Source: Fasciola hepatica (lineage: Eukaryota > Platyhelminthes > Trematoda > Plagiorchiida > Fasciolidae). From it: a stretch of DNA of 64,000 nt. The DNA lies in NCBI GenBank assembly GCA_948099385.1, contig CANUEZ040000140.1, positions 3,596,001 to 3,660,000 of the forward strand, read 5' to 3'. The position numbers and the translations under genes were made by a program. The stretch's first letter is position 1, and each line of letters starts with the position of its first letter. The notes beneath the pieces were generated by a model, which had not been told where the DNA came from, searched no databases, and was given only the letters and a program-made list of their open reading frames with translations. This document shows, piece by piece, positions 23,951 through 36,562 of this stretch.

Positions 23951-24480
23951 TGATCTCAATCGCCTGCTGTGGCATGACTGAAGGCCGTGCGTCAAGGTTA
24001 CGGGTATGTGGGTAGTGGCTAAACAGTTGCGGGGATTTTTGCTAAGGTCTTCTGGGATAAGGTGTAGTTGTGTTAGGCACAAGCAGTCACGAGCTCACTG
24101 CCAGCGTCGACCCCACATGCACACTGCGGACAACTGGTCCAACTCCCCCCCCCGTCCGAATTCCTCACAGGCATTGACACACGCCTGCAATTGTACACAC
24201 AACATGTGCACGCATGCAGCGGACGTTGGTCGTACTTCATCCCGGACCGCACTGACCAATCACATCGAGCCACGCGTCCAGCGGCCTTGTATGGCCGGTC
24301 CGGATTGCACTCTTGGCTTGCGCTTTTCGCTTGCATATAACTCTGGTTCATGTACCTACCCACTTGTTCGAGTTTTCACTTACGTGCAGGTATTTGCATT
24401 TACCGTGCCTTGACCACGGATGTACGACTCTCCATGCACGCGTGTTTTCGTCCAGCTTGCTGATCTTCAGACACTACTAG
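23951..24480 (+). other. GC-rich island, possible unclassified repeat or LTR
   Basis: Noticeably richer in G and C than its surroundings, with many CAC/CATGCA motifs. Open frames of 135 codons (+) and 96 codons (-) overlap. A TATA-like CATATAA occurs near 24336. It has the feel of a transposon terminal or untranslated region, but no paired copy exists in the window. Confidence 0.25.
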
Positions 24481-24911
24481 TTTCAAATGACAGGTTCCCC
24501 ATTTTCCTGGTTATCAATTTCGTGTATTGTGTGTGTCTTTCATAAGGCAGGCCAGGAAATTTAGGACAAAAAGTTCGTTCAGAGATTAATTACATGTACA
24601 AAAATGATTGTAAGAAAAAATGTGTCTGGTCTGGCTACCTAAGCTGCGAATCGATTTTCTTAATGAACAGTTACGAATACCATCGTTAGTCAGAAAGTAC
24701 TTCATATTCCACAAATTCGATGAGGATGCCTCAACTCGTCAACACATTTCATACTTACCCGTGGGAGGAATACGCAGCAATTGGTCATCAGATGACACTG
24801 CATAACCGGGAAATTTACAACGTCGACCTACACAAGTAGAATGCTGAGTAGTGAAATAGTGGTTGCGTATCATTGGACATTTACTTGCGTTGTAGTGATC
24901 CCATTGGTTGT

Positions 24912-25010
24912 GAGACGATACGTCAGCTGGTAGAGTGACTACCCGTTAAATGGAAGGTCGTCGGTTTGATCCCGACTCGCAACGTGGGTTTTTGAATGTG
25001 AAAAATATAA
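24912..25010 (+). repeat. tRNA-derived SINE head
   Basis: An A-box-like block (ACGTCAGCTGGTAGAGTG) and a B-box-like block (GGTTTGATCCC) sit about 45 bases apart, as in a tRNA-derived polymerase III promoter. The ends do not pair as an acceptor stem and the sequence runs on into a non-tRNA tail, so it is a SINE and not a tRNA gene. A related head lies at 43638-43700 on the minus strand. Confidence 0.65.
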
Positions 25011-25467
25011 GGTTTTGTATTTCTTACATCATCATAGCTTCTCGTGCCAAGGATACATTCCATTATTAGAGTACGCCGAGGTACTAGCAATTTGCCATTA
25101 TATCCCCAACTGCACAGACAAAAAGAATGGTTAGTTGCCTTAGCCTCGCTTTGAAAGTGTTTCTGGTAGTTAACAGCTTCCTTGTTTGGTTTCACTTGAT
25201 GAATGACTTTTGTTATACGTGTTTGCCTTCGGTCTTATGAGAACATTCAATTGACTCCCCCCCAATGATTACGTTGGCTGCAGTATGCACTAGTAAAAGT
25301 ACAGTGGAGCTCCAGAATATATCGTGAAACCCATTGCTCTTGACTTTCCGTTGGGAAAAATAAGTGTTTCTCATTTCCAGAAACGTCATCTTCCGCTGTG
25401 GAGAGCAATAAGTGGTAGCTGAAGTTCAAGATCACAATTCTCCTTTTTAATACATTATTTTAAATTT
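25011..25467. other. Probable SINE tail and unassigned sequence
   Basis: The tail of the preceding SINE may extend to about 25190. Nothing else is recognised. Confidence 0.3.
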
Positions 25468-25657
25468 TCATTTGATTGACTGTCCTTTTGGACTCCACGT
25501 TTCACGCGCAAACCTCAGGTCATCCGACCAACCTGCACTCGGAAGCACCAGACTCGAGTTTCGCTCTTGTTAGAGCTCATCAGTGGTGCATATCCTCCGC
25601 CACACCCAGGGTTTGAACCCGAAGGCGTGTGTTACCACTGCGCCACCCCGCTCCCGT
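25468..25657 (-). repeat. tRNA-derived SINE (family related to 74-166)
   Basis: On the minus strand the head reads GGTGGCGCAGTGGTAACAC (A box) then GGGTTCAAACCC (B box), followed by a 140-base tail ending TCCAAAAGGACAGTCAATC. The tail aligns with the fragment at the left edge of the window. Confidence 0.75.
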
Positions 25658-26379
25658 TCGAGCTGATCCGAATCACCAAGTTAAGCTTGTACAGATGTCG
25701 ACCTCTTTTAAATGAACCGAATAAAGCTGGCCGCACGCACTTCCCGACTGATGGTACTTTACTAGCGTAAATGTTTATCACCTCAATTGTATGAGGTTCA
25801 AATCCCTTCACCACCGATCCATCTTTCCGTAGGCAGTTGTACTCTACAGTTTGGCTCTATACCACACTTGTCCGCTTGGGATATTTACGCGGTTCTCCAT
25901 TGCAAATCTCAAGGTCATGGTTGATGGTTATTTGTAATAGCACATTGAACCTTGTAGGTTACGGGGCGTATGACTTTCATTGTACCTACGCGAAAGCATT
26001 GGATAGGAAGAAAGATTTGTCCTATTTCCATGAACAGGTCCGTCCGAAAGTCTTCTCGTGTGAAACGTTGGCTCACCTCGATCCTTTTAATTAGAGCATA
26101 TGAAAGACATAAACCGTGAAGTGTATGTGTTAGGCTCTTTACCTTATTGAGACACGATTGGGCATCCATTTTACGTACGTGATTGAGAAGCTTCAAATAA
26201 ATGCTTACACCTCGCAGTTTAGGTCTTCCGTCTGCTCCATTTAGATTCCTTGTAGTTGATTTTATCGAGGCATGCTTTTTTATACATAAAGTTGGTATGT
26301 ATTTGGTCGAAGTGACAGAACACGTCGACAAATGTTGACGTGAACATTTATTAAGATCGGACACAGAAATTTGGCCAGC
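25658..26379. other. No recognisable feature
   Basis: Contains a 149-codon minus-strand frame (26364-25915) with no motif I recognise, and a B-box-like GGTTCAAATCCC at 25796 without an obvious A box. Confidence 0.4.
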
Positions 26380-27230
26380 CTTGGTAATAAACGCTGTTAT
26401 ACTGGTTTATTCCATATTCCATGCTATTCATCACAGTACTCTATCGTGTATTTACCAAACAGTTCTTTTATTTCCCATGCACTTAGGCCTCTTGCTTCTA
26501 CAACGACCACCCCCCTCTTTCGCTTGCACGCCCTCGAGGTAATTGTCTGTCTAACCCCATTGCTTCACACAGCTGTTAGTCTTGTTTCTATGACGTGTAG
26601 ATCGATCTTAACCGGTATCAGTCTGGGGTCTATTGTTTGGCCTTATTATGTTCGTATTGAACTCTGATTCCCAACAGATTTCTTCTCTCACTTAAGCTTT
26701 CTCCTCAGTAGTGTGTTAATGTACGCCGGCCCACTGGTATCCACTACCCGTTCTGTCGTGACGTCATCATTACCTAGGTTACTTGATGTAATCATCATCT
26801 CTCTCTCTCTATGATTTTCTGTGTGAATGACTGAACTTCGGCCATCTCGTTATGATCATGCCATGGTCACAGCTATTCCGTTTATTCTTCGTCATGCTTT
26901 TGTGTTCCCTCAGGCTGTTAATTCTCTTCTGACCGTTGATTGGTCAAAATGCTTCCCATTAATAAGGATTACGCTTGAGGATTCGCTGATGCATCGCCGT
27001 CTCGAGCATCTCCTCTTTATTGCTTCCTGGGCACTTTTGAAGCCTATTTGACCGTCTTGATTCTGTGGTCGCCTTGCCCACAATTTGTTTGATAACTTAT
27101 CCTACGATACACGTAGTGAAGCGAGATTATGTTCTCTGCCTTGGGACTCCGAGTTCGCTCATCTGCACGTTACTCAATTACGGGATTACAGTCCTGTGGA
27201 GATACTGTTCTGCGTTGACCTCGTGAAAAT
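26380..27230 (+). pseudogene. Probable CR1-like LINE relic (endonuclease and linker)
   Basis: Two plus-strand frames (26371-26667 and 26827-27051) and the sequence after them show weak ordered similarity to CR1-type elements: a LHALEVIVCL block before a VSLVSMTCRS block (the exonuclease-like 'W.LI....VFIGCVYRPP' region), then RYDHAMVTAIPF (resembling the endonuclease S-D-H motif), then WDSEFAHLHVTQLRDYS, typical of the linker before RT. No RT motif follows. The resemblance is by eye and degraded. It could be another LINE clade. Confidence 0.4.
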
Positions 27231-30200
27231 AAGATAGATGAATATGATAGTTTCTTCGTCAATAGAAGCTATTTCCATCTTATTTTATTCCTAGTTCAGA
27301 GATTTGTTAATTTATTCTCAGAAATCCAACTTATGGATGATCGATGAAGATACGAGACAAAAATGAGGTGTGCTAACAAAATGCCAGTGTACAGAAATAG
27401 AAAAAGGTGACTCACGGTGCATCCACAGTGTTCAGCTAATTGATATCAAACGAGCCACACAATATTGCTCCTCAAGCTTAGTTCCACGTAGCTTTCAGTC
27501 TAGCGGTTGTGCGTCGTTCGAATGGATCCTAATAATTCCAGATTTGGCTGTCGAGTTGCAGTAGGCACACCAAAAATTTCCATTTGGAAACGTACGAGAT
27601 TGGTCCTTATTGCCACAGGTCACAGAACGATCACGGACAACGCTGAGAGAGAGAGACCCACGGTAACCACTTGCGGGTGCTTGGAAAATAAGCCTTTATT
27701 AATTTGATAAAACAATAAAAAGTTGTGTACAATACGGTGAGAAGAAAATGACAGAATATGCGAAATGTACAAGGTATCATAAACTCACTTGACATTGTCA
27801 ACAATCGTCTTAAGTTAGAAAGAAAGGCTTTGATTCAAGCCATAGCATCCCGGGAATTCAACATCAAGAAGTTCGTGACTGGTTCATTAAAGAGCTGGTT
27901 GATCTTCTGAGGCAAGTGTCTAAGAAATCGGTGAAGTGTGTGTGTGTGCGTGTATGGATTAGAGAGAGACTCACGACATCAAGTTTTAATAACAAAGTCG
28001 ATGGAACGTATAGGATCTAGGGACATGTATGATTTATGTAGATATTTTGCACTGTATTTCAACCACTTTTCTACTTATATCTGGTAATGCTATTGTGAAT
28101 TTCACACGTAAAAGAGGAATGAAAATGTGTCATTTTTTATTGTCCCTCTTAATTTATCTGTTTGTGGCTACTGATTGAAATCGTACACAGCGACGACTAC
28201 CAATTCACCATTTCTTTCACATACATATTTTACAAGCTCTGAATATCAAATATTTTGTGCAGTAGCTAAGCATTTCTTCTCCCATCTCATCTCGTTTGCA
28301 GCCGTCGAGTGGTGTTCACGCAGTTGTTAATCGGGTTTCCGCTTGGATGATGATGATGATGATGATGATGGTGATGGACGTGTTCCGTTTCAATTCTGCT
28401 GGTCATTCACAACAGGTGGTATTTTGTGCTTCACTCCGAAAGGTCAATTTGGTAAACATCTGGCAGAAAAGAAGAATTGCTGGTCAATAACGCAGGTCTG
28501 GTGTATTCAGCACGGGGAGCAGTTTTTATGCAACCGGTCTACCTTCAGACTTGATTGACATCTGAATAGATTCAATGAGATACAGGAATGATCCGTTCGT
28601 GGTAATAATGCCCGACGGTAGTGGTCGTCACTTTTAAAAAATAAGGACTTACTAATCAGATTTTTTTGCTTGACAAGTTTTCTGGTTGATTGAAATTCAC
28701 AATTGCTTACCGTTGTCATAATGTTCTTTACTTTAACGAACAGGGTAATGCAAATAAAATTGATCACAATCATCAAAATCATCACCATCAACATCGTCAC
28801 CGTTGTTAATATCATTGTCCTCAAGGAATGAAATCATCTGCTGGTATATCTTACAACCGAAAGCAGAAGGAATTTACTGCAACTCTTGTGGGAGAGGAGG
28901 TAAATTAACTCTACTGGTGTCTTTAAATAGAGCATAGAACATGTTCTTTGAAGGATAAAGCTCCAGTCCATTTGATGCGATAAGGATCAGCAATACCACT
29001 GATGCTGTTAAAGATCCGTCGTTGTACTTTGTACCATCTTATGTATTTTCTGGAAAGCAATCAGAAAAATTTCGAATCAGTCTAAATGTTAGTTTTTCTC
29101 ACCTCCCTATCAACTACTTCAATATGTATAGAACTATTTGATTATACGAAAGAAGAACATTTAAACAAGGTACAGGTTAGCAAACGACAGACCTCCGTTT
29201 ACCTGAAAAGTCACAAAATGTGGACATTGAATGTACCACACTCAGAAACTACCGAATCCTATCATATGGTGTTACTAGGTTCCAGTTATTTAGTGGCTAT
29301 AAGTTTTAATTCAGATGTATATGACGTGAATAGCTGAAAAAGCATAGTTCTGATTGACTGTGTAGAGGACTGTGATGCTCAAGGAAATAGGGATTAATTA
29401 TTTGAAACGAAATCCATCACGGTTAGAACAACCATTCGAAAAAGAATCAGCTTCCGTTTTCACAATGGAATAAGATAAGGAGATTGGTAAGTCTAGAGAC
29501 CTACTGAAGAATTTTTGACATTGTTTTCTTGGTTATCACCTGGGGCTTCAGCAAACGCTACCCAAATGGTGAGGAGTCTGATGCTGACATTCGGTAGGTC
29601 AGTTTTGTATTCCAACTGATTTAACTTCTGACGCGTCATTTGCAATGCAGCCAACTGTGTACAACTGCCAGTCAGAGGTCGGTGTATTTTAACAAAAAAA
29701 ACATCCACGCGGTTCGGAAATCATCAGGGCTGAAAGAGCTCGTTTTCCTCTCCCAGTGTAAACAGAATACCAAACGTTCGTAGCGAATGTTAATTTATGC
29801 TGCTTCTACGTCGTGTTGGATAACCTTGAACAGCAATGGTCTGGTAAATGACCAAATTGATCGATGGTGGGCAGCCGGTCATCATCGTGAGATTTGGATC
29901 TTGAAGTCCTGGGTTCACTGCCCGCCATTTCAGGTCGTTTTCCCATTGAACAGCATTTGGTCGACCGCGGCCACTTCGAAATATATTGTACGTTGCAGTA
30001 TAGTAAATAAAAAGGAGTAAAATATTTACTTATTATTTTTTAGAAGTTTCCACGAGGAAAAACAACTGCGCTGAAGAATTCCCTCAATTCATTTATTTTA
30101 TTTCTTCTTTTTTTAACTTGAAATCAGCTTTCCTTAATCTTGAACAATTGACTGAAAGAGCAATTCACCTCATTGATCTGCACGAGATTTTGGACCGATT

Positions 30201-30825
30201 GGTAACACGAAATAACCGAAGACAGTGTCACTTTGTGTTGTGTTGAACAAAATCCCCGACGTCAAACTCACCAGTATTGCTTTTGACAAAACCGATATGT
30301 TTGAAACACAACCGAAGTCACAATTGTTTCCCTCGCCATGTACAGATATGGGTGTTTCTTGGGATTCCAAGTCAATTTGACTTTTATCTTCGAAAATAGA
30401 TTGCAAATGAAGAAAGGCAATGTAATCCAATTCGTTCGGTGCGTGACACTTCGATTATACTTGGGGAGATCGTAGAACCCTCAAACTCCCCACGCTTTCT
30501 GAGAAACAAAAGCATATTGCAGAGAACTGTGCTTGTCTGAATGATCTAAGAAGTCGAATGAAGAAGCTCACTGTTTTGCAATCACAAAAGACACAAATTT
30601 TCCAGTTCGCCGTGTTGGACTTTTGTAAGCAAAAAAGCAAGTGGATTTCCCAGAGTCTACAAACAAATTTTCTTCCTCTTGGTGGTATATTGTTCTGCAG
30701 CCATATGCACATTGTAGAAAACAAGGTTTTTGTGGTGATTGTCACCGACAATACTTTGTGTTGTTTCATTGCTTTTCTGTATCCGTGTGACTAACGATTG
30801 CGCGTATTACAGTTCCGAATATTGT
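27231..30825. other. No recognisable feature; (ATG)n tract
   Basis: Includes an (ATG)n microsatellite at 28346-28372 and a (GT)n patch at about 27938-27950. At 29865-29935 there is a tRNA-like segment too weak to call. Open frames under 106 codons carry no motifs. Confidence 0.45.
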
Positions 30826-31040
30826 AACGGCCAGATTGGAAGCCGCCATTTTGGTGTCCGTTTGATGCAAGTGTTGCTGCCTATTTATACGCTTACGGGG
30901 CCTCGGCTTGCGGAGTTTCTCTCTCTGTTTTATGCTTTTGCAGACTGCTTACCTGCAACCCTCGTCGGAACAACATTACCCTTGCATGATACAGTACCGG
31001 TGTATTCGAGCTGGTGTTCATACTTCTACATTGATCATAG
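30826..31040 (+). repeat. Possible solo LTR
   Basis: Begins TGTAACGGCCAGATTGGAAG after AATAT, contains a TATA-like TATTTATACGC about 65 bases in, and is GC-richer than its flanks. A TGTAACGG start is common for LTRs. No matching 3' boundary, target-site duplication or second copy could be confirmed. The 101-codon frame through it (30739-31044) is probably incidental. Confidence 0.3.
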
Positions 31041-32526
31041 TTAAGTCCGGAGCAGTACTACTTTCATGGCAAACAGTTTTACTACTGAAGCTTGATTCCT
31101 AATTACCTTAGTTTTCGCTAGATATTTTTCACCACAGGCAATAGTTTTGCTAATCAGTAACTTTTTTTTAAATGTCTTCATTCCCAAAGCTAGGACCTTA
31201 CGTAATGTGATTTTTGTCTTGTGTCCTGAAATTCCCCACGTTGCATGTAGTTAACATTTGTTCCGCTTAAAAAAATACTTTTAAATCGAGCAGTCTACTA
31301 CACAACCAGTCCCAGGTGCTTAATAACCTATCTTATTGTTTTTCTCTAATATTTAGTACCGCGTTTCCACGAATTTGTGGAATGACTACACTATACGGAT
31401 TCGTTTGGAATACATTTTGAGGCCACCTTTCACAAAATGACGCGAACCGAGTATTTCACTGAACAAGTTTGAAATTTCTGTTATTGTTCTAATAATCGGA
31501 CACAATCTCTTCTTCACACAACAAATCAGATCAAGTTTTCCTCAGAATCGAGCTCAGATGTGTGTATGAAGAAGTCTTCCATGAGTGCAGTCGGTCGTTG
31601 TGCGAACAAGCCAGTTACGGAAGGACCCTGTTTTACGTCGGGCAGATGTTGAACAAATCGTTGAGAGTGCGCCCAGATACTAAAGTGCTTGGGTGTTCCA
31701 ATCACAGTCGTGCGACCCGAATAATGAGATTACGATCGAACACTTTGCAGTTACAACAGTTATTAGGAAAGGTGTAACTGATTATAAAATTATTTTGCAT
31801 GTTTCGTCATAGTAAATGAAAATAAATCCTTCCCAACTACGCTTGCACGGCTGTCATCTATATTATAATTATGTTCTCATTTTTACATACTCACACGACA
31901 TTAGTAACTGCTTTTCTTCAAGTTATTTCTTCCATCACTTTCATAGGCGATTCAAAGATCATCGATGCGATCACTAATAGCTATTGACTGAACTGGTCTC
32001 TTTCGCCTACACGTGTTGAGTGACGAACGTATTCCTGATTGAGAACTTTGTTTTTCGTGGAAGATGACATACAGTAAGCAGTCAGTGAAATTCTCATCAA
32101 TGAGCTGTCCCAAACAGCAAGTTTCCTGTCGACTCAAAAAAAAACAGACTGAAAAAGTGCACTGCTCTCCCGATCCAGTACTGAACATAATTATTATAAA
32201 CGCTACCCATTTTCCTAATCAATGTGAATACAGTGAAAACAACGGAGGATTTTCCTGTGAGGGCCAATTCACCGAACAATTGAAGGAAACCAAATAGCTT
32301 CGTTTTAAAATCTTTTGCTCTAAGCTCCATAAAACTCAAAAAAGATCACTTAATAGAGCGAAACTGGTCATATTGCGCTGTCCATTTCCAAGGCTATTCA
32401 GGAACAATTGGTTTTGTAGTTTCAAGGCCCAAAAATAATGCTTAGGATTTACATTATTATATGAGTAGTAGAAGACCAGGTTTTAAATAATGAGAACTAT
32501 CATGCGGTGTGAACTATCAAATCATT
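31041..32526. other. No recognisable feature
   Basis: AT-rich sequence with open frames of 80 codons or fewer and no motif. Confidence 0.45.
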
Positions 32527-32690
32527 GAAAACCACGGAAGCATTGCAAAGCTATTTCTCATCCTTGTTAGGAATCGTCACATCTAACAAGCCCAAAATGG
32601 GACTCGAACCCGGGGGGTGAACGACGGTGAACCGAACACCTTGTGTCCTAACAAGGCTGAAATAGCTGTACTGAACTTTCGTGGTTTACA
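32527..32690. repeat. SINE-based fold-back structure
   Basis: The minus-strand tail at 32527-32576 (reads CCTAACAAGGATGAGAAATA, later CTTCCGTGGTTTT) is mirrored on the plus strand at 32646-32690 (CCTAACAAGGCTGAAATAGC, later TTTCGTGGTTT). Between them lies a minus-strand B-box head with GGGTTCGAGTCCCATTTTGG. The same tail motif follows the head of the SINE at 41995-42190. The result is about 45-base inverted arms around a 70-base loop. Confidence 0.7.
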
Positions 32691-33384
32691 AAGATTTTAA
32701 CATAAACGCCGCAGGATGAATCTTATATTTACATCATTAGATATTACCACGCCTCAGCCATCATTTCTGACGAAATAATGTCGTTTTTCTGCTAATTCAA
32801 ACCTTTCCGGAACTCCTTGTGTCTGGTAGTTTCCAATGTGAAATATACGAGACAGGCCATTCTCCTTACAATGCTTCAAACGCAAGCCACAAACACCGAT
32901 TGTACGATCCAGCTGGGATCATTTAGCTGCATCTTTGGAAAGAGCGTGATGATGTTTACGGGAACAACAATACCGCAATAGGAATAAAAAGCTTGTTAGG
33001 GGGAAAAGGCCAAATCTGACACACGTAAGCCCACGCATTTAACCGAATGTTTATCGGATTAACATTAAATAACCAACTCGGTTCGTTAGTACAGTAACTA
33101 GCACAGTTTACACAATTTAGGATGGTATGTAAGGACTGATAACATCTCTGCATACCTGGGTGATTTGCTAACGGTCTGAATTGCAATGACGTAAAGCTAT
33201 GGCAGTTAAGACAACGGATAAGCGACGATCTGACTGATCTTTGTTCGACCGATGATATAATCGTGATGATTGGTTTGTTCATCGCTTTCTAAATCTTTAC
33301 CATATAACGTGTCAAGGCAGTTCGTGACCAAACTGCATTCCCTTTCCTCCGACGCGCTTGTCTGAGTACTCATATATTTTGGAG

Positions 33385-33386
<2 letters not shown>
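32691..33386. other. No recognisable feature
   Basis: A 108-codon minus-strand frame (33282-32956) has five cysteines but no known spacing. Confidence 0.4.

Positions 33387-33445
<59 letters not shown>
33387..33445. repeat. (TA)n microsatellite
   Basis: About 29 TA units. Confidence 0.96.
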
Positions 33446-33448
<3 letters not shown>

Positions 33449-36400
33449 TTCGATTTGGACAGATAATGTCTGTTTTATCTTTCCCTGGAAACCGGGTGGT
33501 CGTGAGAAACGTTGCCGGGTTGGGCAGTATAATAGAGGCGAGACTGTTAGCTAACTCAAGAGTTTGCCGTTTGCATGTTCACGTATTTGAAAGAGATTTA
33601 GATACCATTCCATCTCAGGCACACTGTGTGGTCTCGAATGACGGCATTTTGCCCAGAATGATGCTGGATATCCATTCGTCATCAGAGTTTCCACCATATT
33701 ACTATTTTCTTCCCGTGTTGTATCTGTCATGCAGATTTTCTGCTACCCGAAAAAAGGATTCAAAGAGTGTTTAACCTGCAACTGTGAAGTGTAGACATTG
33801 TCTAGACTAGGTGTTTTCTCGACAAAAGAAACTTCTAATTGAACTATATTTTCGGCAAAAACTCCAAAAGTCTAGAGAACTTAAGGTATTATTGTTTTCG
33901 TCGCGGATTGCTAGTTTTGTACAGGCAATTCAAACCTTCATCTTATGGTTTGTTAGTTCGTTCTGGTTGTCAAACTTTTATCCGCATAACGGCGACAAAG
34001 TATCATATAACATTTTTATTTACTTATTGCCACAAAATGTCACTAACTATCCTTCAGTATGCACTTTGTAATGACGCAGTGTAGTGTTTCAGGATACATC
34101 GTATAACGTCTGTGAAATCTATTACACTTTTCTCTCCTAATAAACCCAGAACTTCTTAGTAATAGCCTCCCATGCAGCCCGTATTCGTGAATTGTCTCAG
34201 AAGACATAATACGACCTCGGCCGGAACAGCGTCGTTCGATCGACGGAAGAAAGAGATGGAAATCGGACGGAAAAGCTATCATTATCATCCTTGTTCTTAC
34301 TCTGTCCCATGAAAAAAGCTTCATTTTTTCGTCCCTAGTACCTAGTCAGGGCAGCAGTAGAAGTGAGGCAAGCATGCAAATAGATTTTGCAAAGTCGTAG
34401 TCTCAGGTTTGTCTCTACAATTAATTTAAATATTCACGTTTCAGATGTACGATACAGTGTGACTTATTTTGATCGCATTTCCATCTCGGAAGCTTAGAAA
34501 TCTCATTTACGAGAGTAACAAATCGAACATGATATAACAGTGATAAGCAGTGATATAGCAGTAAAAGTCGCTAAATTGTTTCAAATCTGTTGGAAAATTG
34601 GCATATTTGACAGATTAGCGTGAGAACATGCTATGTCTAAAAAAATGCCGTTTTTTTGCTGTGGCGTGAACTCGAAACATCTGAAATGGCACATTTCGAT
34701 TTTTACGGCCGAACATTGATGCAAAATTTCAGGAAGGATTGATGCAGCCGTCTAACGGTCAGTCGAGGCAGTAAGCCAACCCGAAACATTCAGAATTTGA
34801 TCCGTAATTTTGGGTATTTAGCTATGTCAGTTAGAGGTACTATAGAAAAGGGATTCTCTCCGACGATTTAGATGTAGAGGGACCTCAAAATTATGGCTGC
34901 TGGGTGTTGACACATTGAGACAAGGAGACCAGAACTTGCTCATCAAACTACAACGCATACCGCAAACATGCAGTAGATTTGTTCACTGCTTCACTCAGTC
35001 TGATGGAAACTAGCCTACCCATAACTTTACATTCGTTTCGAAAAACGGATTGAGTAGCGAATGGATTGCAAGTCACAAGCGTGTAGTTGGCGAAAATAAA
35101 TCAAAATTTCTTTTTTCTTTTTGGTACTAAGTGATGATGTTCATATATTATTATAAACAACTTCAGTTGCTATAAGAATTGGTTGTCCAAAAATGTACGC
35201 AGTATGATTTAAGAGTCCGTCGTTTGCAACAAAACTACTGATTGTTGATCCCTGTACAACGAATTTTCGCAGAGTTGTTCGATGCATTGACTGGTAGTGT
35301 CGAAGCTGACGCTTACGGGTGTCCGACAGGCACATTTTGCGCTCTCAGCGTGAATACAGAACAATTTAGTTCTATGTGTACCATAACTACCAGGTAGTGG
35401 TGACATTACATCACAATTATCCTTGTGGTCTGCCTATGTTCAAAATTCGGACAAAACCATTTTTCTGCTACTAACAGGGGACCACGACTACGACGGAATA
35501 TGAGCCTCTGGGGGGAAATGGAACAACATTATTTTACGTTGAATTGACCCAAAAGTTACTCAGGATGCAATGTTCATGCACGGCATTAGACATATGGTCT
35601 GTCTGTATTCTTCAGGATTTTTCGCAGTCTGATCTGCATAGAGTCCACCATTTAGGTGATGGAATAATTTTTTATCTTATGCATCATCATATCTTGCACT
35701 TTTGACTCCATTGACCAGTGCGTAGATAGCCCATTGACTGCTGTCTTTAGAACAGAAAAAGTTTTGTGATTACATTTAAATCTGCGTCATTGGACGGTAT
35801 GGACTGGATCTTGAAGTTGCGCATACATTTACATGTCTCACAGTGAACGGTTAACAGGCAACCCGATCTGTGTGGCCTTACATACGAAACTCTTGTGAAA
35901 CAAGGCATGAACCATTATCCTGTAAAACTAATACCCATCCAGGTAACATCTTTCCATTGAATTCGGGGAATTTATCAGTTCTAACTGCGAAGATTTTCCC
36001 AACTTTCGAGGCATCTCTAACTGAATCCCATTAACAAAGCTAAACATGTTTATTCCAGTCCAGATCAATAATGTTGGTTATTATGATAGGTCGACATTTG
36101 GCGGAATATTTTTCGGGGGACTTTGGTGCATCAGATGATATTTTTCTTAGTCTTCTGCGGCTCATCATATACCAAACATTCATACGATAAACAAACCCAT
36201 TGCCAAAATGACAGGCCTCGTGATTTGAATCCTCTGATACAACCAATACGTGCCCTCGTTTATTGAGCTTGGAATGCAGCCTTCATGTCACGTGATATTA
36301 GCCGCATTGAAAACTGCGCCTACCTTACGTCCGATAGAAAGTGAAAGCCTGGGAATATTCCCGCGACGGATTAAGAGGAGGACCTTCTAGCACTGTGTTT

Positions 36401-36562
36401 TGATCGTAATGCAGATAAAATCGTTCTATGCATATCGATTGCTAGTTCTTCCACCTCTGAAATTTGTACTTGGGGTAGTTCTTCTGTGATTTATCCGATA
36501 ACTGTTACTCTTATTCGCGTTAATACACCGAGTAAGATACAACAAAGAAGATTCAAAATGAC
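33446..36562. other. No recognisable feature
   Basis: AT-rich intergenic DNA. The longest frames are 102 (+) and 93 (-) codons with no motif. Confidence 0.45.

Noticed and set aside
25915..26364. 149-codon minus-strand frame as a host gene
   Set aside because: No domain, no splice context, and it overlaps a plus-strand frame of similar quality.
29787..30020. tRNA-like segment near 29865-29935
   Set aside because: B-box match is poor and the A box is uncertain. It is too weak to call a SINE.
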